A stretch of 31,256 nucleotides of DNA. It comes from Mageeibacillus sp. UBA6980 (GTDB taxonomy: Bacteria > Bacillota > Clostridia > Saccharofermentanales > Saccharofermentanaceae). Both the position numbers and the translations under genes were made by a program. The stretch covers positions 1 through 31,256 of the forward strand of contig DJYK01000016.1 in assembly GCA_002450095.1 (NCBI GenBank), given 5' to 3'. This document shows positions 21,851 through 29,864 of this stretch, one piece after another. Numbering within the stretch: the stretch's first letter is position 1; each line of letters starts with the position of its first letter. Under the pieces are notes generated by a model that worked only from the letters and a program-made list of their open reading frames with translations, was not told where the DNA came from and searched no databases.

Positions 21851-24484
21851 ATGGCTAAAAAGTACATTTATCTGTTTTCCGAGGGCAACGGAAACATGCG
21901 CGAACTGCTTGGAGGTAAGGGAGCAAACCTTGCCGAGATGACCAACATGGGACTTCCTGTTCCACAAGGTTTTACGATCTCCACTGAGGCTTGTACACAG
22001 TATTATGAGGACGGCCGTCAGATCAACGAAGAGATCCAGGCACAAATAATGGAGTATATTACAAAGCTTGAGGAGATTACCGGCAAGAAGTTCGGTGACC
22101 TCGAGAATCCTCTCCTTGTTTCCGTAAGATCCGGTGCGAGAGCGTCCATGCCGGGTATGATGGATACTATCCTTAACCTGGGCCTTAACGAGGCTGTTGT
22201 AGGCGTAATCGCCAAGAAGTCCGGAAACCCCAGATGGGCATGGGACTGTTACAGAAGATTCATTCAGATGTACTCCGATGTTGTTATGGAAGTCGGAAAG
22301 AAGTACTTCGAGGAGCTCATTGATAAGATGAAGGCTTCCCGTAAGGTTACGCAGGACGTTGACCTCACGGCGGGAGATCTTCAGGAACTCGCTAATCAGT
22401 TCAAGGCCGAATATAAGGCAAAGATCGGAACGGATTTCCCTGATGATCCTAAGGAACAGCTCATGGGAGCAGTCAAGGCCGTATTCCGTTCCTGGGATAA
22501 CCCCCGTGCGAATGTATACAGAAAGGATAACGATATCCCTTATTCCTGGGGCACTGCCGTTAATGTTCAGTCCATGGCTTTCGGTAACATGGGTGACGAC
22601 TGCGGTACGGGTGTTGCTTTCACAAGAGACCCTGCAACCGGTAACAAGGGTCTGTTCGGAGAATTCCTTACAAACGCTCAGGGTGAGGACGTTGTTGCAG
22701 GTGTAAGAACACCGATGCATATAACCGAGATGGAGCAGAAGTTCCCCGATGCGTTCAAGCAGTTTACCAAGGTTTGCAAGACCCTTGAGACTCACTACAG
22801 AGATATGCAGGATATGGAGTTTACCGTTGAAGCAGGAAAGCTCTATATGCTCCAGACAAGAAACGGTAAGAGAACGGCACAGGCTGCTATGAAGATCGCA
22901 TGCGACCTCGTAGATGAAGGTATGAGAACACCTGAAGAGGCTGTTGCGATGATCGATCCCAGAAACCTCGATACACTTTTGCATCCTCAGTTCGATCCCG
23001 CGGCTTTGAAGGCTGCTGAGGCGATCGGCAAGGGTCTCGGTGCATCTCCCGGATCTGCATGCGGTAAGATCGTATTTACTGCCGAAGACGCGGTTGAGTG
23101 GCACAACAGAGGTGAGAAGGTCATCCTCGTAAGACTCGAGACATCTCCTGAGGACATTACGGGTATGAAGTCCGCCGAAGGTATCCTCACTGTAAGAGGC
23201 GGTATGACTTCTCATGCTGCGGTTGTTGCAAGAGGAATGGGTGAGTGCTGTGTATCAGGATGCGGCGAGATCGCAATGGATGAAGAGCACAAGAGATTTA
23301 CGCTCGCAGGTAAGGAATACCACGAGGGCGATATCATCTCACTCGACGGTTCGACAGGATGCATCTACGACGGTGCCATCCCTCAGGTCGATGCGGATCC
23401 CAACAACGGTTACTTCGGACGTATCATGGCTTGGGCTGATGAGTTTAAGACAATGGGTGTACGTACCAATGCCGATACACCTGCAGATGCCAAGAAGGCC
23501 CGTGAACTCGGTGCTGAAGGTATCGGACTTTGCCGTACTGAGCATATGTTCTTCGGCGAAGGCAGGATCGACGCATTCCGTGAGATGATCTGTTCCGAGA
23601 CCGTTGAAGAGAGAGAAGAGGCATTGAATGTTATCCTTCCTATGCAGCAGAGCGATTTCGAGGCTCTCTATGAGGCTTTGGAAGGTTATCCCGTAACGAT
23701 CCGTTTCCTGGATCCCCCTCTTCACGAGTTCGTTCCCACGACTGAGATCGAGATCGAGAAGCTTGCACAGAAGAAGCATAAGACTGTTGCCGAGATCAGA
23801 AACATCATCGCATCATTGCATGAGTTCAACCCCATGATGGGTCACAGAGGCGTTCGTCTCGCCGTTACATATCCTGAAATCGCCAAGATGCAGACAAGAG
23901 CGGTCATCAGAGCGGCTATCAATGTTAAGAGCAGACACGCTGACTGGAACATTGAGCCTGAGATCATGATCCCTCTCATCGGTGATAACAAGGAGCTCAA
24001 GTACGTTAAGGATATCGTTGTCGCTACAGCTGACGAAGAGATCAAGAATGCAGGTTCCGACCTTAAGTATGAGGTAGGTACAATGATCGAGATCCCTCGT
24101 GCCGCTCTGACAGCTGATGAGATCGCTCCCAATGCGGATTTCTTCTGCTTCGGTACTAACGATCTTACACAGATGACATTCGGCTTCTCACGTGACGATG
24201 CCGGCAAGTTCCTGCAGGCATACTACGAGAGAAAGATCTTCGAGTCCGATCCGTTTGCAAGACTTGACAGAAACGGCGTCGGAAAGCTTATGAAGATGGC
24301 TATCGACCTCGGCAAGGCGAAGAATCCGAAGCTTCATGTCGGAATCTGCGGAGAGCACGGCGGCGATCCTACATCAGTAGAATTCTGCGATGAGATAGGT
24401 CTTGATTATGTATCCTGCTCACCATTCAGAGTTCCGATCGCAAGACTTGCCGCTGCACAGGCTGCGATCGCTCATAAGAAGTAA
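21851..24484 (+). CDS. ppdK: Pyruvate, phosphate dikinase
   Basis: An 877-residue PPDK interconverting pyruvate, ATP and phosphate with PEP, AMP and pyrophosphate. The N-terminal ATP-grasp domain begins YLFSEGNGNMRELLGGKGAN and LAEMTNMGLPVPQGFTI. The central phosphohistidine domain carries the catalytic His in GGMTSHAAVVARGMGECC. The C-terminal PEP/pyruvate barrel has GLCRTEHMFF, GTNDLTQMTFGFSRDD and GICGEHGGDP. Length is typical and all motifs are intact. In anaerobes it often replaces or complements pyruvate kinase, saving energy through pyrophosphate. Ribosome site AAAGGCGG is about ten bases upstream. I find no clear promoter in the 59 bases after glyS, so read-through from that operon is possible. 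A strong terminator follows. Confidence 0.98.
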   Translation: MAKKYIYLFSEGNGNMRELLGGKGANLAEMTNMGLPVPQGFTISTEACTQYYEDGRQINEEIQAQIMEYITKLEEITGKKFGDLENPLLVSVRSGARASMPGMMDTILNLGLNEAVVGVIAKKSGNPRWAWDCYRRFIQMYSDVVMEVGKKYFEELIDKMKASRKVTQDVDLTAGDLQELANQFKAEYKAKIGTDFPDDPKEQLMGAVKAVFRSWDNPRANVYRKDNDIPYSWGTAVNVQSMAFGNMGDDCGTGVAFTRDPATGNKGLFGEFLTNAQGEDVVAGVRTPMHITEMEQKFPDAFKQFTKVCKTLETHYRDMQDMEFTVEAGKLYMLQTRNGKRTAQAAMKIACDLVDEGMRTPEEAVAMIDPRNLDTLLHPQFDPAALKAAEAIGKGLGASPGSACGKIVFTAEDAVEWHNRGEKVILVRLETSPEDITGMKSAEGILTVRGGMTSHAAVVARGMGECCVSGCGEIAMDEEHKRFTLAGKEYHEGDIISLDGSTGCIYDGAIPQVDADPNNGYFGRIMAWADEFKTMGVRTNADTPADAKKARELGAEGIGLCRTEHMFFGEGRIDAFREMICSETVEEREEALNVILPMQQSDFEALYEALEGYPVTIRFLDPPLHEFVPTTEIEIEKLAQKKHKTVAEIRNIIASLHEFNPMMGHRGVRLAVTYPEIAKMQTRAVIRAAINVKSRHADWNIEPEIMIPLIGDNKELKYVKDIVVATADEEIKNAGSDLKYEVGTMIEIPRAALTADEIAPNADFFCFGTNDLTQMTFGFSRDDAGKFLQAYYERKIFESDPFARLDRNGVGKLMKMAIDLGKAKNPKLHVGICGEHGGDPTSVEFCDEIGLDYVSCSPFRVPIARLAAAQAAIAHKK

Positions 24485-24506
24485 TTTCGTATAATCAAGT
24501 TACTGA

Positions 24507-24538
24507 CGGCTGCCCCGATATTCGGGGCAGCCGTTTTT
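24507..24538 (+). terminator. Terminator after ppdK
   Basis: CGGCTGCCCCGA (24507-24518) pairs perfectly over 12 bases with TCGGGGCAGCCG (24522-24533) around TAT, followed by TTTTT. A textbook intrinsic terminator. Confidence 0.95.
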
Positions 24539-24543
24539 ATTTA

Positions 24544-24572
24544 TTGACAAGTATCGGCAAATCATTTATAAC
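24544..24572 (+). promoter_or_regulatory. Promoter of the AspT/YidE-type transporter
   Basis: A perfect TTGACA (24544-24549) and TATAAC (24567-24572) with a 17-base spacer, six bases after the ppdK terminator. Confidence 0.85.
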
Positions 24573-24615
24573 ATTTGCGGTTTTATTTATTATTTAATAA
24601 GAGAGGGTGTGTTTT

Positions 24616-25890
24616 ATGGATTTCGGCGGGTTTTCCGTAAAGTTTCTTGAAGCTGCCGGACATTTTCTTTTCAGCATAAAGGGAACATCATTAGCGCTTT
24701 TCTTTATGTTCGCGATAATCTTCATAGGTTATCTCATCGGAAAGATCAACATTAAGGGCGTTTCGCTCGGTACTGCGGCTATCTTCATCGTGGCACTTGT
24801 TTTTGGTCACTTTAAGGGTGTAACAGTCGGTTATGAAGGTCACGAAGGATGCATTGCAGGATGGGCTGAGAAGCTCGGTACTATCGATACCTGGTTTAAG
24901 ATTATCCAGAATATCGGTCTTATCCTGTTCGTTACTTCGGTAGGTCTTATCGCAGGTCCTACATTCTTCAAGAACCTCAAGAAGAATGCCAAGTCATATA
25001 TTCTTCTCGGACTTCTCATCATTGCATCGGGAAGTCTTGTTACAGCTCTCGTTACTATACTTGTTCCCAATATGACTTCTGCCATGGCAGTAGGACTTAT
25101 GTCCGGAGCCCTTACAAGTACACCTGCTTTCGCAGCGGCTCAGGGTGCTCTTGAAGGTTCCGAGTTCTACAGCGAGATTGCAGTAGGTCATGCTGTAGCT
25201 TATCCTTTCGGCGTTATCGGAGTAGTTCTGTTTGTACAGATCATTCCGAGGATCCTTAAGGCAAACATGGATCATGAGAGATCTTTGCTTGCTCCCGTCG
25301 GAGACTTCGACGGCGAGAAGGCTATCTCGACTAAGTTGTTTACTCTTGATAAATTCGGCTGCGGAGCTTTCGCTCTTACAGTTATGGTCGGACTTCTCCT
25401 CGGAAGCATCACGATCCCGCTTCCCGGCGGATCATCATTCAGCCTCGGAGCTACAGGCGGACCTCTCATCATGGGTCTGATCTTCGGTCACTTCGGGCAT
25501 ATAGGTAAGCTCGACCTGAAGGTTAAGGAGCATCTTCTCTCCATCTTCCAGGAGTTCGGTCTCGTACTGTTCCTTATCGGTGCAGGTATCGAAGGCGGTG
25601 CTGCATTCGTAGACACACTTAAGGTTTACGGCGGACTTCTGTTCGTATGGGGCGCGCTCATGACGATCGTTCCTCTCTTTGCAGGTTTCTTCTTCGCGAA
25701 GTACGTTCTCAAGTTAAGCCTTCTTAACAACCTGGGATCCATCACGGGAGGCATGACAAGTACACCTGCACTTGGTGCTCTTATACAGTCCTCCGGAACT
25801 TCAAACGTTGCTTCAGCTTATGCGGCTACATACCCGATCGCCCTCGTATCGGTTGTACTTGCTTCACAGTTCCTTACATATATCCACTGA
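24616..25890 (+). CDS. AspT/YidE-type membrane transporter (AAE family)
   Basis: A 424-residue polytopic membrane protein with about ten hydrophobic segments. It is built from two related halves, each with the family's signature: GLMSGALTSTPAFAAAQGAL in the first and GSITGGMTSTPALGALIQSS in the second. This is the duplication seen in aspartate:alanine exchangers (AspT) and the YidE/YbjL proteins. The two TrkA-C (RCK-C) domains usually found between the halves of AspT (about 540 residues in total) are missing; only a short hydrophilic linker is present (about residues 216-245). The substrate is unknown, with a small dicarboxylate or amino acid likely. ATG 24616 is preferred over an in-frame GTG at 24607, because the ribosome site AGAGGG (24602-24607) overlaps that GTG and is correctly spaced for the ATG. 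Confidence 0.8.
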   Translation: MDFGGFSVKFLEAAGHFLFSIKGTSLALFFMFAIIFIGYLIGKINIKGVSLGTAAIFIVALVFGHFKGVTVGYEGHEGCIAGWAEKLGTIDTWFKIIQNIGLILFVTSVGLIAGPTFFKNLKKNAKSYILLGLLIIASGSLVTALVTILVPNMTSAMAVGLMSGALTSTPAFAAAQGALEGSEFYSEIAVGHAVAYPFGVIGVVLFVQIIPRILKANMDHERSLLAPVGDFDGEKAISTKLFTLDKFGCGAFALTVMVGLLLGSITIPLPGGSSFSLGATGGPLIMGLIFGHFGHIGKLDLKVKEHLLSIFQEFGLVLFLIGAGIEGGAAFVDTLKVYGGLLFVWGALMTIVPLFAGFFFAKYVLKLSLLNNLGSITGGMTSTPALGALIQSSGTSNVASAYAATYPIALVSVVLASQFLTYIH

Positions 25891-25920
25891 TAAAGGGACT
25901 AAGATAAAAACACTTAATTT

Positions 25921-25958
25921 ACACCTCTTTCTGACGGAAAGGGGTGTTATTATATTCT
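25921..25958 (+). terminator. Hairpin before the alarmone synthetase, terminator and possible translation control
   Basis: ACACCTCTTTC (25921-25931) pairs over 11 positions with GAAAGGGGTGT (25937-25947), one of them a G-T pair, around TGACG. TATTATATTCTT follows. It should end the transporter transcript. The right arm AAAGGGGTG is also the only Shine-Dalgarno-like sequence before the ATG at 25960, so the hairpin would hide it. Confidence 0.65.
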
Positions 25959-25959
25959 T

Positions 25960-26544
25960 ATGGAAAGTATTTACGGTGATCATTACGATAAACTGATGGC
26001 TTTTAAGGACAGCCTCAAGGAAAAGATAGACGAGATGGAGAAGACCATCGAAGCGGTCTATGAGACTAATATAATCGACCATACGATGGTCAGGATCAAG
26101 TCGGCGGAGAGTGTTCTTAAAAAGTGTGCCAACAAAGGAATAGTTCCGACTCCGGATAATATAGTCAGCAATGTTCATGATGTAATAGGCATCAGAGTGG
26201 TATGCACGTTTCTCGATGATACCTTCAAGGTCCGAGATGCGGTCAGAGGATTTACGGACATTAAGATCGTTGAGGAGAAAGACTATATAACCAAAGCCAA
26301 ATCGAACGGATACAGGAGTTATCATATGATCGTCAGGAACGAAGACGGTTATTATGCCGAGATACAGATCCGGACGATATCAATGGATATGTGGGCGGCT
26401 CTCGAACACGATATTAAGTATAAGAAAGATATCAAGGTGAATAAGGAACTCATTACCGCCGAACTTAAAAGGTGTGCCGATGAGCTCGCATCCACCGATA
26501 TATCGATGCAGACGATAAGAAATATGATTTACGGACATATGTGA
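25960..26544 (+). CDS. Small alarmone synthetase, (p)ppGpp synthetase of the RelQ/YjbM type
   Basis: A 194-residue single-domain RelA/SpoT-family synthetase that transfers pyrophosphate from ATP to GDP/GTP. The synthetase motifs are complete: NVHDVIGIRVVCTFLDD with the catalytic Asp region, KDYITKAKSNGYRSYHMIV, and YAEIQIRTISMDMWAALEHD with the catalytic Glu. No hydrolase (HD), TGS or ACT domain is present, so it makes but does not degrade the alarmone. It is slightly shorter than RelQ proteins (about 210-220). There is no properly spaced ribosome site: GGGG lies 15 bases from the ATG inside a hairpin, and a TATTAT at 25948-25953 would put transcription start near the ATG itself, so leaderless initiation is possible. 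The stop lies one base before the response regulator start. Confidence 0.9.
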   Translation: MESIYGDHYDKLMAFKDSLKEKIDEMEKTIEAVYETNIIDHTMVRIKSAESVLKKCANKGIVPTPDNIVSNVHDVIGIRVVCTFLDDTFKVRDAVRGFTDIKIVEEKDYITKAKSNGYRSYHMIVRNEDGYYAEIQIRTISMDMWAALEHDIKYKKDIKVNKELITAELKRCADELASTDISMQTIRNMIYGHM

Positions 26545-26545
26545 T

Positions 26546-27211
26546 ATGAAAGTACTTATAGCAGAAGATACAAAAGACCTGAATCATGCGGTAAGTGTCC
26601 TGCTCCAAAGAGAAGGATACGATGTGGATCAGGCATACGACGGCGGCCAGGCTCTGGATGCCATAGAGAATACGGGATATGATGCGGTGATACTGGATAT
26701 AATGATGCCGGTCTACGACGGACTTACCGTGCTGAAGAAGATGCGTCAAAAGCATATACTGACGCCGGTAATGCTCCTTACGGCCAAATCCGATGTGGAT
26801 GACAGGGTAGCAGGTCTCGATGCGGGAGCTGACGATTATCTGCCCAAGCCTTTCGCGATGAAGGAGTTTCTGGCGCGTGTCAGAGCCCTTGTGAGACGGG
26901 GAGGGGACTATTCTTCGGATATGCTGAAGTTTGCCGATCTGTGCCTTAACGGTTCGGACCTGTCGCTTTCCGCCGGGAATACGGTAAGACTCTCGATCAA
27001 GGAATATGAGCTTATGAGGGAACTTATGCTCAATCCCGGTAATCCGCTCACCACTGAACAAATCATCGGCAAAGTCTGGAAGGGCGAGACCGAGAACGGT
27101 GAGGATGCGGTGTGGCTCTACATATGTTATTTGAAGAATAAACTGAGATCCATAGTATCCGCCGTATCGATCACGGGTGAGAAGGGCGGATCGTTCGGGC
27201 TGTTTGCATGA
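26546..27211 (+). CDS. OmpR-family response regulator
   Basis: A 221-residue response regulator. The receiver domain (about 1-115) has acidic Glu7/Asp8, phospho-acceptor Asp51 in VILDIMMP, Thr79 and Lys101 in LPKPF, so phosphorylation should work. The C-terminal winged-helix DNA-binding domain (about 125-221) shows RLSIKEYELMRELMLNPGNP and AVWLYICYLKNKL, typical of the OmpR/PhoB group. It sits one base after the alarmone synthetase stop and overlaps the kinase start by four bases (ATGA), so the three genes appear to form one operon. Its target promoters are unknown; the lipoprotein genes downstream are candidates. Confidence 0.95.
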   Translation: MKVLIAEDTKDLNHAVSVLLQREGYDVDQAYDGGQALDAIENTGYDAVILDIMMPVYDGLTVLKKMRQKHILTPVMLLTAKSDVDDRVAGLDAGADDYLPKPFAMKEFLARVRALVRRGGDYSSDMLKFADLCLNGSDLSLSAGNTVRLSIKEYELMRELMLNPGNPLTTEQIIGKVWKGETENGEDAVWLYICYLKNKLRSIVSAVSITGEKGGSFGLFA

Positions 27212-28446
27212 ATAACCGCACTATAGAGAGGATCAGAAAGAGATTCATCGGCATAACCATGCTTGCCATGCTGCTTGCCATGTTCTTCATCGGCGGCGCA
27301 ATCTGGCTGTCGAGTTTATTTGTTTCCAGAAGAGCGATCAAGAGCAGTCTCGATGCGCTTTTGGTAAGTGATATGGTATACGATGAGGCTTTTCAGGAAT
27401 ACTATGTTGATGCTCCGACGCTCAACGAGGCTTTTTCGTCGAATGTCAGAAGGCAGGCAGATTACTGGGTAATAAGATATGACGATGAGGGCAGATTTGT
27501 CTCCATAAACGGACGATTCTCTGAAAAGAATACGGAATACTTTCTGCAAATAAGCGATCAGATCAAGAATGATCCTACGGGTTACGGACAGAGGGGCAGA
27601 CTCTGGTATGAATCCTCAGATACTCCGGATGGCAAAGCAATAGCTTTTATAGACGGTACATCAGAGATCAATGCGCTCAGCAGGCTGTTCCTCATATCCC
27701 TTATTGTATGTGTTGCGGGATTGTCGGTTACGTATCTTCTTGTTGTTCACTTCTCGGATTATATCGTGGCTTCGGAAGTGGAGAACTTCTCCAAACAGAA
27801 TGACTTTATAACCAATGCGAGCCACGAGCTTAAGACCCCCCTTGCCGTTATCAGGGCCAATACCGAGATGAGCAGGATGATAAACGGTGAGGACGAATGG
27901 TCGGAATCCACTTTAAAACAGATCGATCACATGAGCGGGCTTATAGCCAATCTTGTTATGATATCCAAGGCGCAGGAACTTGAAGATAAGAACGTAATGA
28001 CAAAGATAGATGCCTCATCGGTCGTGGAGAATACGGTCAAAACTTTCGAATCAGTTGCAAAACAGGAGGGGATCGAACTTATTCTGAATATTGTTCCCGG
28101 TGTTACGCTCACTGCCGACGCCAGCAAGATAATGCAACTTGTAACCATACTTGTCGACAATGCGATAAAGTACTGCGATGAAAAAGGAAGCGTCGAGGTC
28201 AGTCTCTCTCAGTATCGCAAGGAAGCGATAAGGTTCTCGGTAACAAACAGCTACAAGGAAGGCGGAAACGTCGATTATAACAAGTTCTTTGAGCGTTTCT
28301 ACCGAGAGGATAAGTCTCATAATATAGATAAAGGCGGATACGGTATCGGGTTGTCGATAGCCGAGAATATATGCCGTCAGTATAACGGCGATATTAAAGC
28401 AGTCTGGAAGAATGAACGCATCTCATTCGTTTGCATTCTTTACTGA
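27208..28446 (+). CDS. Sensor histidine kinase
   Basis: A 412-residue membrane kinase. Two membrane segments (about 13-38 and 160-182) flank an outer sensor region of about 120 residues without a recognisable named domain. No HAMP domain is visible; the second membrane segment leads almost directly into the HisKA helix with FITNASHELKTPLAVI, phospho-acceptor His206. The ATPase domain has the N-box LVTILVDNAIKYC and G-box DKGGYGIGLSIAENI, so it should be active. Overlap with the response regulator makes them a cognate pair. The signal sensed is unknown; cell-envelope or nutrient stress is a guess from the alarmone gene and the nearby lipoproteins. Confidence 0.95.
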   Translation: MNNRTIERIRKRFIGITMLAMLLAMFFIGGAIWLSSLFVSRRAIKSSLDALLVSDMVYDEAFQEYYVDAPTLNEAFSSNVRRQADYWVIRYDDEGRFVSINGRFSEKNTEYFLQISDQIKNDPTGYGQRGRLWYESSDTPDGKAIAFIDGTSEINALSRLFLISLIVCVAGLSVTYLLVVHFSDYIVASEVENFSKQNDFITNASHELKTPLAVIRANTEMSRMINGEDEWSESTLKQIDHMSGLIANLVMISKAQELEDKNVMTKIDASSVVENTVKTFESVAKQEGIELILNIVPGVTLTADASKIMQLVTILVDNAIKYCDEKGSVEVSLSQYRKEAIRFSVTNSYKEGGNVDYNKFFERFYREDKSHNIDKGGYGIGLSIAENICRQYNGDIKAVWKNERISFVCILY

Positions 28447-28460
28447 CCGATGAATATAAT
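28431..28460 (+). promoter_or_regulatory. Possible promoter of the first lipoprotein
   Basis: A perfect TATAAT (28455-28460) with TTGCAT (28431-28436) 18 bases upstream, inside the end of the kinase gene. The -35 match is poor, so read-through from the kinase operon is also likely; no terminator separates the two genes. Confidence 0.45.
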
Positions 28461-28504
28461 ATAAATATCAAAAATCAATTACAAATAAGGATTGGAGAAT
28501 TCGA

Positions 28505-29764
28505 ATGAGGATAAGAAACGGACTTATCGCTTCAGCGGCATTTTTGATTTTGGCCGCATCTGTCAGCGGATGTGCTTTTATTGACAGTGATGATGAGGCG
28601 GTTCTTGAGGCTGCAGACAATTATGCTTCTTTGGTTGCAAAAGTAAAGGTCAGGAAGATAGCGGAAGCTATGGCTGACGGTAACAGAAGAGATATCGAGG
28701 CATTAGTATCGGGAGAAGACCGGGATATACCTGATAACTGGTCTGATATTGTATCTGCGATAGCAGACAGCATAAGTTATGAGATCGATGAGGATTCTGT
28801 CGAGTCTTCAAAGAAAAACCGCGAAGCGAGCGTAAATATAACCTATACACTTGTTGATCATGCCGGTTTGTTCGAGACGGTAACGGAAGAAGGCGGAACG
28901 GTTGACGATTTTATAGAGGCTTTAGGAGATGACGATTCGGATACAGTTGAGATCTATCAGACGATCGATCTCGTTTATGAGGACGGGACTTGGCTTGTTG
29001 ACGACGGAAGACTGAAAGCTCTGTCAGAAGTTTACGATTTCTATTCTGCCGCTTTGGACTATGAGTTTGTAACACCTCTTGTAGATTATGTTGACCATAC
29101 TGAATGGTATTATTCCGAAGATGATGTTTATGTAAATTTCAATCAAATCGAGTTGGATATCATTTCCACTTTTGAAGGTAACACCGTTGAATTCGAATTT
29201 ACATACGAGTACTACCGTGACGGCAATCTTATATATACGAGCGATATTTGCTCTGATCAGGGATACTATATCGAAGCTTATTACGGCCCCCGGTACGACA
29301 GCAGCGCGGAAGTCGATGAGGAAGGAAACCTTATAGCCGGTGAGTACAGATGCGTAATCTATGATCTGGCGGGAAATGTGCTTGCCGATTCCACTTGTAC
29401 GGTTGAGACAATGGAATATGTGGAGGGCACAGATGCCATCGAGGATGTTGAGTGGTATTTTTCCGATAACGGCGTATATGTAAATGAAAGTCAGATCGAG
29501 CTCGATATAATCACTACGAGTATAGGTGCGGAGTTTGTTTGGAACTTCTACTACGAGTACTATATCGACGGTGAGCTCGTATTCACAAGTGAAGAGTGTC
29601 ATGATCAGGGGCACTGGATCGAAGCATACTACGGGCCTCAATATGTCGACAATGCCGAGTTGAATGATGACGGCTATCTGATCCCCGGGCAGTACCGCTG
29701 CATTATTTATGATATGGACGGAAATGTACTTGCAGATGATACCTGTCAGGTAGTTGTCCGTTGA
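28505..29764 (+). CDS. Secreted lipoprotein with two copies of a repeated beta-rich domain
   Basis: A 419-residue acidic lipoprotein of unknown function. The signal peptide ends in a lipobox SVSGC (Cys23), so it should be anchored to the outer face of the membrane. Residues about 30-190 form an N-terminal domain shared with the next gene (ADNYASLVAKV, ISYEIDEDSVESSKK). Then come two copies of a domain of about 105 residues, at about 198-303 and 314-419. Each copy runs from E-W-Y-x-S-x-x-x-V-Y through Y-E-Y-Y-x-D-G to G-x-Y-R-C-x-I-Y-D and NVLAD, ending in a Cys; the pattern suggests an Ig-like beta sandwich, possibly with a Cys-Cys bond (Y-R-C and D-x-T-C). GGAG lies seven bases before the ATG. 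It lies directly downstream of the kinase. Confidence 0.82.
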   Translation: MRIRNGLIASAAFLILAASVSGCAFIDSDDEAVLEAADNYASLVAKVKVRKIAEAMADGNRRDIEALVSGEDRDIPDNWSDIVSAIADSISYEIDEDSVESSKKNREASVNITYTLVDHAGLFETVTEEGGTVDDFIEALGDDDSDTVEIYQTIDLVYEDGTWLVDDGRLKALSEVYDFYSAALDYEFVTPLVDYVDHTEWYYSEDDVYVNFNQIELDIISTFEGNTVEFEFTYEYYRDGNLIYTSDICSDQGYYIEAYYGPRYDSSAEVDEEGNLIAGEYRCVIYDLAGNVLADSTCTVETMEYVEGTDAIEDVEWYFSDNGVYVNESQIELDIITTSIGAEFVWNFYYEYYIDGELVFTSEECHDQGHWIEAYYGPQYVDNAELNDDGYLIPGQYRCIIYDMDGNVLADDTCQVVVR

Positions 29765-29793
29765 CAGATTGTGAATAATATATTAATGAAAAA

Positions 29794-29822
29794 TAGACAT
29801 ATTATTAACTTTGTTTTATAAT
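29794..29822 (+). promoter_or_regulatory. Promoter of the second lipoprotein, with downstream dyad
   Basis: TAGACA (29794-29799) and a perfect TATAAT (29817-29822) with a 17-base spacer. TGTTTTATAA is repeated in tandem (29812-29821 and 29822-29831). Just after the start, ACGTTT-A-AAACGT (29831-29843) is a perfect dyad and a possible operator. Confidence 0.75.
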
Positions 29823-29864
29823 GTTTTATAACGTTTAAAACGTAAATCGAATGGAGGATGTTTT

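Noticed and set aside
21650..23215. Minus-strand open frame of 521 codons across glyS and ppdK
   Set aside because: It lies antisense to two highly conserved genes, crosses their boundary, and its Cys/Leu/Ser-rich translation is typical of a codon-bias shadow.
29774..29806. Terminator between the two lipoproteins (AATAATAT/ATATTATT)
   Set aside because: The arms are pure A/T with a 17-base loop and overlap the next promoter's -35; too weak to call.
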